DNA from: Candidatus Moraniibacteriota bacterium
GTDB taxonomy: Bacteria; Patescibacteriota; Minisyncoccia; Moranbacterales; UBA1568
Length of the DNA: 52,911 nucleotides
Assembly (NCBI GenBank): GCA_903854995.1
Contig: CAINXS010000073.1
Span: forward strand, 1-52,911
Reading direction: 5' to 3'
The stretch's first letter is position 1, and each line of letters starts with the position of its first letter. The notes beneath the pieces are model-generated. The model ran no database searches. It was not told the origin of the DNA and saw only the letters and a list, made by a program, of their open reading frames with translations. The translations under genes were made by a program, and so were the position numbers. Of this stretch, positions 47,511 to 52,911 are shown piece by piece.

Positions 47511-47597
47511 AGGAAAGGGAGGGATTCGAACCCTCGAGGCCCTTGCGGGCCTGCCGCTTTTCGAGAGCGGTACCTTCAACCACTCGGTCACCTTTCC
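47511..47597 (-). tRNA. tRNA-Ser (anticodon CGA)
   Basis: GGAAAGGTGACCGAGTGGTTGAAGGTACCGCTCTCGAAAAGCGGCAGGCCCGCAAGGGCCTCGAGGGTTCGAATCCCTCCCTTTCC; long variable arm. Confidence 0.9.
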
Positions 47598-47729
47598 AAA
47601 TTAACTGACAACAAACAACTGACAACTTTTCAAGATATTCCTTTCCGCGACTGCTCCGCTTTGCGGAGTGCGCGCCCGCCCGCAATGATAGCATTTCTGG
47701 CAGGGACCCGCCCGCTATGACGGGAAGAC

Positions 47730-47749
47730 GACCACTCGGTCACCTTTCC
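47730..47749 (-). pseudogene. 5' fragment of tRNA-Ser
   Basis: GACCACTCGGTCACCTTTCC (plus strand); 19 nt identical to 47579-47597 of the intact gene, then diverges into GC-rich palindromic sequence. Confidence 0.75.
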
Positions 47750-47836
47750 TTTCCCTCGCTTTTCTTCCGCCTCCAACTGTTGTACTATATTTACAGGTTT
47801 CGGGCAAATCCTTCCGGATACTCACAAAAAAATCCT

Positions 47837-48379
47837 ATGATTCAATCCACGGCATTTGTCGATCCGAAAGCGGTCATACGATCCCTGCCGGTGCAGCCGA
47901 AAGGTGTCGTCGCGGATTTCGGATGCGGAGCGGGATATTTCGCGGTGGAATTCGCCAAAGCGGTCGGGGATGACGGGAACGTGATCGCAATCGATGTCCT
48001 TCCGTCGGCACTCGAAGCCATGCAGAGTCGGATCAAGACCGAGGGGCTTCGCAATATCGCTGTCAAACGGGCGAACCTCGAACGCGCGAACGGATCGGGC
48101 CTCGAATCGGCAAGTGTCGATTGGATAATCGCGAAGGACGTGCTGTTTCAGAACGCGAAAAAGGATATCCTGATAAACGAAATCGCGAGAGTGCTTCGTC
48201 CGGGCGGTCAGGCGATCGTCATGGAGTGGAGTCCGGTTGCCGGCGGTGCTATCGGTCCCGATTCTGGACTGCGCGTCCCGCAGGATGAACTCAAGGGCCT
48301 GCTCCAGTCGGCGGGTTTCTCGGCTATCAACGATCTTCCGGTCGGGGCGTTCCATTATGCCTTTCTCGTCACCAAGTAA
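47837..48379 (+). CDS. class I SAM-dependent methyltransferase
   Basis: VVADFGCGAGYFAVEFAKAVGDDGNVIAIDVLPSAL...IARVLRPGGQAIVMEW; ATG at 47837. Confidence 0.88.
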   Translation: MIQSTAFVDPKAVIRSLPVQPKGVVADFGCGAGYFAVEFAKAVGDDGNVIAIDVLPSALEAMQSRIKTEGLRNIAVKRANLERANGSGLESASVDWIIAKDVLFQNAKKDILINEIARVLRPGGQAIVMEWSPVAGGAIGPDSGLRVPQDELKGLLQSAGFSAINDLPVGAFHYAFLVTK

Positions 48380-48383
48380 CCGT

Positions 48384-49799
48384 ATGAAGAGATTCCGACA
48401 CGTACTTCGGACGCTTTCCGTTCTGCCGTTCCTTGCGGCCGCCCTTCTTCTTTCCGGTTGTGGGAAGGTCTTGCCGCCGGCATATCGGGTCGACCTGGAA
48501 ATCTGGGGGACCATAGACGATTCGGACGCCTATCAGGCCGCGATGGGCGAGTATCAGAATACGGCGAAGGCACATATCGGATCGGTGTCGTATCGGAAGA
48601 AAGCCCCGGAAACGTATCGTGAAGACCTTCTGAACGCGTTCGCGGAAGGAAACGGTCCGGACATGTTTTTCATCCGGAGTTCGTGGCTTCCGCTTTTCAA
48701 GAATCTTATCGTGCCGGCGCCGGAATATCAGACTTCGGAGAAGGAGTTCCGCGACGCGTTCGTCGATGTGGCCGCCGACGATCTTGTCGTGAACGGAAAG
48801 ACGTATGGCGTTCCGATGTCGGTCGACTCGCTCTCGCTCTACTACAACAAGGATCTGTTCAACGCTGCCGGGATAACGACGCCGCCGACAACATGGGGAG
48901 AACTCGTCGCCGACACCCGCCTGCTCAACTCGATAGATTATTACGGGAATATCCGACAGTCGGCGATCTCGCTCGGTACGGCGAAGAACATCAACCGTTC
49001 TACGGACATACTGCTAGCCATGGCGAACCAGTACGGATTGAGGGCGCGCGCGAACGGGTTTTCCGACGAGATGAACGTTTCGAGTGATCCCATGCGGAAC
49101 GCGCTTTCCTTCTATTCCGGTTTCTCGAGCATCGGGTCGGACCGATATTCTTGGAACGCGGACCAACATTATTCCGTCGACGCGTTTTACGAGGGAAACC
49201 TGGCCATGATGATAAACTATTCCTGGCAGATGGATGCCATTCGAAAGAAGAATGCGAAATTGAATTTCGGCGTGGCATCGCTTCCCCAACTGAATACGGC
49301 TGCCCCTTCGAACTATGCGAACTATTGGGTGCTGGTCGTGGCGAAGGACAAGAAGGCTCCTTCGCCTTCCTCCGGAAAGGTGACGTTTCCTGTCGCGAAA
49401 TACAACGATATCCGTATCCACGAATCGTGGCAATTCCTGCATTATCTTGCGTATCCGCATCCCGGTATGACGGAAATCCTCCGGAACGCGCTCGCTCCGG
49501 ATTCCGCGGTCGAGGTCGCGCTAAAAACGGACCCCGCCAAGGAGTATGTCGCGAAGACAGGACAGCCGGCCGCCCGAAGGGACCTTATCGAGGAACAGAA
49601 GAAAGATCCGTGGCTGGCGCCGTTCGCGGTCGGGAACCTTATCGCGAGGGACTGGCGGATAGGGGAAGTGGAGGCGGCGGAAGGGGTGCTTGCCGACGCC
49701 ATAGGATCCGTGAATCGTGGCGAAGTCGTCGTGCAGCAGGCGCTCTCGATCGCATCCACACAGATCGATAAACTTCAGCGAAAGGCTTCGTCGGAGTGA
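48384..49799 (+). CDS. extracellular solute-binding lipoprotein
   Basis: Lipobox LLLSGCGK; VDLEIWGTIDDSDAYQAAMGEYQNTAKA...GNGPDMFFIRSSWLPLF...YGVPMSVDSLSLYYNKDLFNAAGITTPPTTWGEL; ATG at 48384. Confidence 0.88.
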   Translation: MKRFRHVLRTLSVLPFLAAALLLSGCGKVLPPAYRVDLEIWGTIDDSDAYQAAMGEYQNTAKAHIGSVSYRKKAPETYREDLLNAFAEGNGPDMFFIRSSWLPLFKNLIVPAPEYQTSEKEFRDAFVDVAADDLVVNGKTYGVPMSVDSLSLYYNKDLFNAAGITTPPTTWGELVADTRLLNSIDYYGNIRQSAISLGTAKNINRSTDILLAMANQYGLRARANGFSDEMNVSSDPMRNALSFYSGFSSIGSDRYSWNADQHYSVDAFYEGNLAMMINYSWQMDAIRKKNAKLNFGVASLPQLNTAAPSNYANYWVLVVAKDKKAPSPSSGKVTFPVAKYNDIRIHESWQFLHYLAYPHPGMTEILRNALAPDSAVEVALKTDPAKEYVAKTGQPAARRDLIEEQKKDPWLAPFAVGNLIARDWRIGEVEAAEGVLADAIGSVNRGEVVVQQALSIASTQIDKLQRKASSE

Positions 49800-49835
49800 T
49801 CCGACCACGTCGTAACGTTTGAGAGGAACAGTGAT

Positions 49836-50126
49836 ATGGACCATGCATTCGTCGTCCTTGGAATCGGTATCGCTCATGCCGCAGGGGTGATCGAGGACGC
49901 GACGCCGATCGCGAAAGTCATTTCGAACGCGCTCACGCTCATCCTTTCATTGTCCGGAGCGCTTGCCATGTTGTCGTTCGGAGTTTCCGGCGTGATCTAT
50001 ATCACCGCCGCCGGCGACGAGGGACGGATGAAGCAGGCGAAGGCGGGGATGATGTTCTCGGTGGTCGGCGTACTGGTCTGCATCTGTTCGCTTATCATTG
50101 TTCGTACGGTTGCGGGCGTGGTATAA
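49836..50126 (+). CDS. VirB2/TrbC-like small membrane protein (pilin-like)
   Basis: Two TM helices around YITAAGDEGRMKQAKAGMMFSVVGVLVCICSLIIVRTVAGVV. Confidence 0.7.
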   Translation: MDHAFVVLGIGIAHAAGVIEDATPIAKVISNALTLILSLSGALAMLSFGVSGVIYITAAGDEGRMKQAKAGMMFSVVGVLVCICSLIIVRTVAGVV

Positions 50127-50168
50127 TAGCGTGGTCGAATCATCACTGAGGAGAAAGGAGGTGAACGC

Positions 50169-50558
50169 ATGAAATCGATGAAACAAATCGGATACGGCGT
50201 TCTTGCTGCGGCACTTCTCGCCCCGTTTTCCGTGTCGGCCCAGTTCGGGCAGGTTCCGAGCGGATCGACGTACAGTTCTGTCGCCTCTACGGGTAAGCTG
50301 ACGTCGGACTCCATCGGAACGATTCTGGTCCGTATCATGAACTGGGTCTTGGGTATCCTTGGCATCGGGGCGATCATCTCCTTCGTCATAGCGGGTATCC
50401 TGTATCTGACGGCGGCCGGTGACGAATCGAAGACCGAGAAGGCAAAGGGAATGATGACCTATGCCATCGTCGCGGTCGTGGTCGCGCTCGTCGGGTATGT
50501 CGTGATCAATACGGTCGTCGGACTGCTCGGAAGCGGCGCATCGTCCGGAACGTTCTAG
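50169..50558 (+). CDS. VirB2/TrbC-like small membrane protein (pilin-like)
   Basis: Signal peptide; two TMs with YLTAAGDESKTEKAKGMMTYAIVAVVVALVGYVVINTVVGLL; AGGAGGTGA RBS. Confidence 0.75.
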   Translation: MKSMKQIGYGVLAAALLAPFSVSAQFGQVPSGSTYSSVASTGKLTSDSIGTILVRIMNWVLGILGIGAIISFVIAGILYLTAAGDESKTEKAKGMMTYAIVAVVVALVGYVVINTVVGLLGSGASSGTF

Positions 50559-50588
50559 CTTTTACGGTCGGTTCGGAAAAGACGGACG

Positions 50589-50617
50589 GCCCCGCATTCG
50601 CGGGGTTGTCTTTTTTT
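50589..50617 (+). terminator. intrinsic terminator between pilin-like genes
   Basis: GCCCCGCATTCGCGGGGTTGTCTTTTTTT. Confidence 0.75.
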
Positions 50618-50652
50618 ATCCGCGAGGATATGATGAAGGAAAGAAAAACACT

Positions 50653-51072
50653 ATGTGCTCGAATCATTTTCGGACTTTCGGTGTCCATCTCGCGGCAGCT
50701 CTCGTTTTCTCAGCATCGGTCCTTCTTCCGTTCGGGGTTGGGGCGGTGGCTACGTGCACGAACGGCACCCTGATGAACGGCGTCTGCGTGCCGTCGGGTT
50801 CGTCGACGGGTCTACCTGAGACGGAAATCGGTCAGGTTGTCATCAACATCATGTATTGGTTGCTCGGGATGCTCGGACTCCTGGCGATCGTCATGTTCGT
50901 CGTTTCCGGAATCATGTATCTGACGGCGGGAGGGGACGAGAAGAACACCGAGCATGCCAAGAACAACATGAAATATGCCGTCATCGGCGTGGCGGTGGCG
51001 CTCCTCGGCTATACCATCGTGTACACCATCCAGCAGGTCGTGGCGGGAGGTGCCACAGGGACGTATTATTGA
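50653..51072 (+). CDS. VirB2/TrbC-like small membrane protein with Cys-containing ectodomain
   Basis: CTNGTLMNGVCVPSG; YLTAGGDEKNTEHAKNNMKYAVIGVAVALLGYTIVYTIQQVV. Confidence 0.75.
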   Translation: MCSNHFRTFGVHLAAALVFSASVLLPFGVGAVATCTNGTLMNGVCVPSGSSTGLPETEIGQVVINIMYWLLGMLGLLAIVMFVVSGIMYLTAGGDEKNTEHAKNNMKYAVIGVAVALLGYTIVYTIQQVVAGGATGTYY

Positions 51073-51129
51073 TACCAGCCCCGCCCATGCCCTTATCGGG
51101 ACGGGGATAATTGTTCAAGTCATCCACAT

Positions 51130-52317
51130 ATGGTAAGAAGGTTCATGCCGATAGTCGTTCTTTCTCTGCTCCTGTCGGCGTTTTTTATCGTTAAGCCGGT
51201 TTTTGCCGCGACCTTGTGGAGGTTTACCGGGACGAGGACGACGACGGTCACTCAGTCGGGTTTTGCGAATGCGAATGCGTGCGCCACCTACATGAGTTCA
51301 AACAGTCTGACCGGTCAGTGTGCGTATGATTCGTCATCCTCATCGTACCGTTTTACGGGAACCAGGACGACAAGCGCGTCGCAGGACGGGTTCGCTTCTA
51401 TGGCGGCCTGTACGACCTATATGTCGGCGAATTCGCTTAGTGGTACGTGCGCCTCGTATTCGACGACCGGATCGACTGGAACCTGTACCGGAAACACGTC
51501 GAAGGTGGTCGGATCGTGTCGGTCGACATGTATCGCTTCCGCTGAAAAGGCCGACGGGACGTGTACTGCCGCAAGCGGTGCGTCGTACAACGGACTGAGC
51601 TGCTGTGTCGCATCGTCGGCAGGTCAGACTTCCGGAACGTGTACCGGCACAAGTGGACGGTCAGGAACCTGCTATTCCGTCGGTAACTGTCCGAACTCGA
51701 CGGCAGCTGACGGATCTTGCGATAGTGGTGACTCATGCTGCACCGCTTCAACGACGGATACGACGGATACTGCTGGGACTGCGGGCGGTGCTGTCACTCC
51801 GGTCTCGTTTACGAATCCGCTCAAATTCGAAACGGTCCAGGGAGCGACGGCCGTATTTTTGAACGCATTTCAGGGGATTATCGTCATGTTGGCACTCATC
51901 TTCCTGGTGCTTGGCGGTATCTTCTATATAACTTCCGGCGGTGACAGCAAGAAGATCGAGACGGCAAAATCCATGATAACCGCGGCGATGATCGGGCTTG
52001 CCATCGGCGTCGCGGCGCCATCGTTCCTCAAGGAGATCGGCAATATCCTCGGGTGGGGCGGTGCTCAGGTGCCGACCGAGGTCAGCGGTGCGCGTTCCGC
52101 GATCGAGGTCGCGCAGGCGGTGCTTGATTTCCTCCTTTCCATCGTCGGATTACTTGCCATGGTCATGATGGTCGTCGGCGGGCTCATGTTCTTCGCCGCG
52201 GCAGGCGACGAGAAGCGCGCCGAAACGGCGAAGGGTATCGTGAAATACTCGGTCATCGGCGTCGCGGTCGCCATCGTGTCGCTTATCATCGTCCGTACGA
52301 TAGCGGGGCTGTTCTGA
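51130..52317 (+). CDS. secreted Cys-rich repeat protein with two tandem VirB2/TrbC-like modules
   Basis: Repeats RFTGTRTTtvtQsGFAnanACaTYMSsNSLtGqC / RFTGTRTTsasQdGFAsmaACtTYMSaNSLsGtC; then YITSGGDSKKIETAKSMI and FFAAAGDEKRAETAKGIV modules. Confidence 0.8.
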   Translation: MVRRFMPIVVLSLLLSAFFIVKPVFAATLWRFTGTRTTTVTQSGFANANACATYMSSNSLTGQCAYDSSSSSYRFTGTRTTSASQDGFASMAACTTYMSANSLSGTCASYSTTGSTGTCTGNTSKVVGSCRSTCIASAEKADGTCTAASGASYNGLSCCVASSAGQTSGTCTGTSGRSGTCYSVGNCPNSTAADGSCDSGDSCCTASTTDTTDTAGTAGGAVTPVSFTNPLKFETVQGATAVFLNAFQGIIVMLALIFLVLGGIFYITSGGDSKKIETAKSMITAAMIGLAIGVAAPSFLKEIGNILGWGGAQVPTEVSGARSAIEVAQAVLDFLLSIVGLLAMVMMVVGGLMFFAAAGDEKRAETAKGIVKYSVIGVAVAIVSLIIVRTIAGLF

Positions 52318-52334
52318 CGCGTCGTCTCGTTAAA

Positions 52335-52372
52335 AAAACGTGGCCGAGGGATTTCCCAAGGCCACGTTTCCG
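52335..52372 (-). terminator. intrinsic terminator
   Basis: AAACGTGGCC-GAGGGATTTCCCAA-GGCCACGTTT; T run on minus strand. Confidence 0.8.
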
Positions 52373-52379
52373 TTTCTGT

Positions 52380-52911
52380 CTACCAGGAAAAAAACTTTTT
52401 CCGAAGCCGGAGTTTGATGACGGTCTTCCGGACTGTCTTTTCGCTGGTTTGGAATTGCATCCGGGTCGTGGGATGCAGGTTGAAGGAAATCCTTGCCGAC
52501 TCCCCTTCGGAAATCGTGAATGCTCCGCCGTTCGCCTCCGACGAGCCGTTGATCTCGATAACGTACGGTGGACTTGTCGGATCATCAAATGATGCCAGGC
52601 TGTCTTTCGGGGCGGGGGCTTTCCTTTTCTGGTCAAAATACTCGACCCGTCCGTCCGAGCGGTTCACCTGGAGCTTCACATCTCCTACGACAACGAACGA
52701 CCATTCTCCTTCGGGAAGCGATACATCATACGCTTTCGAAAGATCCGAGGGCACCTCGTACTGTATCGTTCTGCCGATCGTCCGGTCAAGAACTTCCCGC
52801 GTACCCCCGTAAAGTCCGAGCAGCCCGATGATTCCAAGCGGAATCGCGATGCGTTTGGTCCACTTCGCTACCGATTTGTTGTCGATGATTGCCGAGAGTG
52901 CCGGCAGTATC
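52380..52911 (-). CDS. hypothetical membrane protein, 5' truncated by window edge
   Basis: Open frame continues from 52754 to window end: ILPALSAIIDNKSVAKWTKRIAIPLGIIGLLGLYGGTREVLDRTIGRTIQYEVPSDLSKAYDV. Confidence 0.65.
   Translation of the reverse strand, partial: ILPALSAIIDNKSVAKWTKRIAIPLGIIGLLGLYGGTREVLDRTIGRTIQYEVPSDLSKAYDVSLPEGEWSFVVVGDVKLQVNRSDGRVEYFDQKRKAPAPKDSLASFDDPTSPPYVIEINGSSEANGGAFTISEGESARISFNLHPTTRMQFQTSEKTVRKTVIKLRLRKKFFSW

Overview
This 52.9-kb window looks like chromosome from a Candidate Phyla Radiation (Patescibacteria/Parcubacteria-like) bacterium. That is an inference from gene content and style; no rRNA is present for placement. Housekeeping genes: polA, holA, rpsT, ruvA, infB, cca, a murE-like ligase, uvrD/pcrA, a single Xer recombinase, NMN adenylyltransferase-Nudix, SulP-STAS, DUF3048, DUF4446, SDR and two TrmB-like regulators. 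Three intact minus-strand tRNAs are visible: Leu-TAG, Pro-CGG and Ser-CGA. A type IV secretion-like locus (VirB6-like, PrgI, split VirB4/TraC, large secreted protein) lies at 25.8-37.3 kb. A lipoprotein solute-binding protein plus four VirB2/TrbC-like pilin paralogs lies at 48.4-52.3 kb. There is one IS30-type element. The most unusual signal is a family of nested palindromic repeats with core TCCGGCATGCGCCGGA. It sits in the apical loops of a larger dispersed repeat flanking a GIY-YIG nuclease gene, and also in the T-loops of broken tRNA-Leu and tRNA-Pro copies next to the intact tRNAs. Low-complexity intergenic motifs also appear in-frame inside polA and a femAB-like gene and directly upstream of several start codons. 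All product calls come from reading translations by eye; no database search was run.
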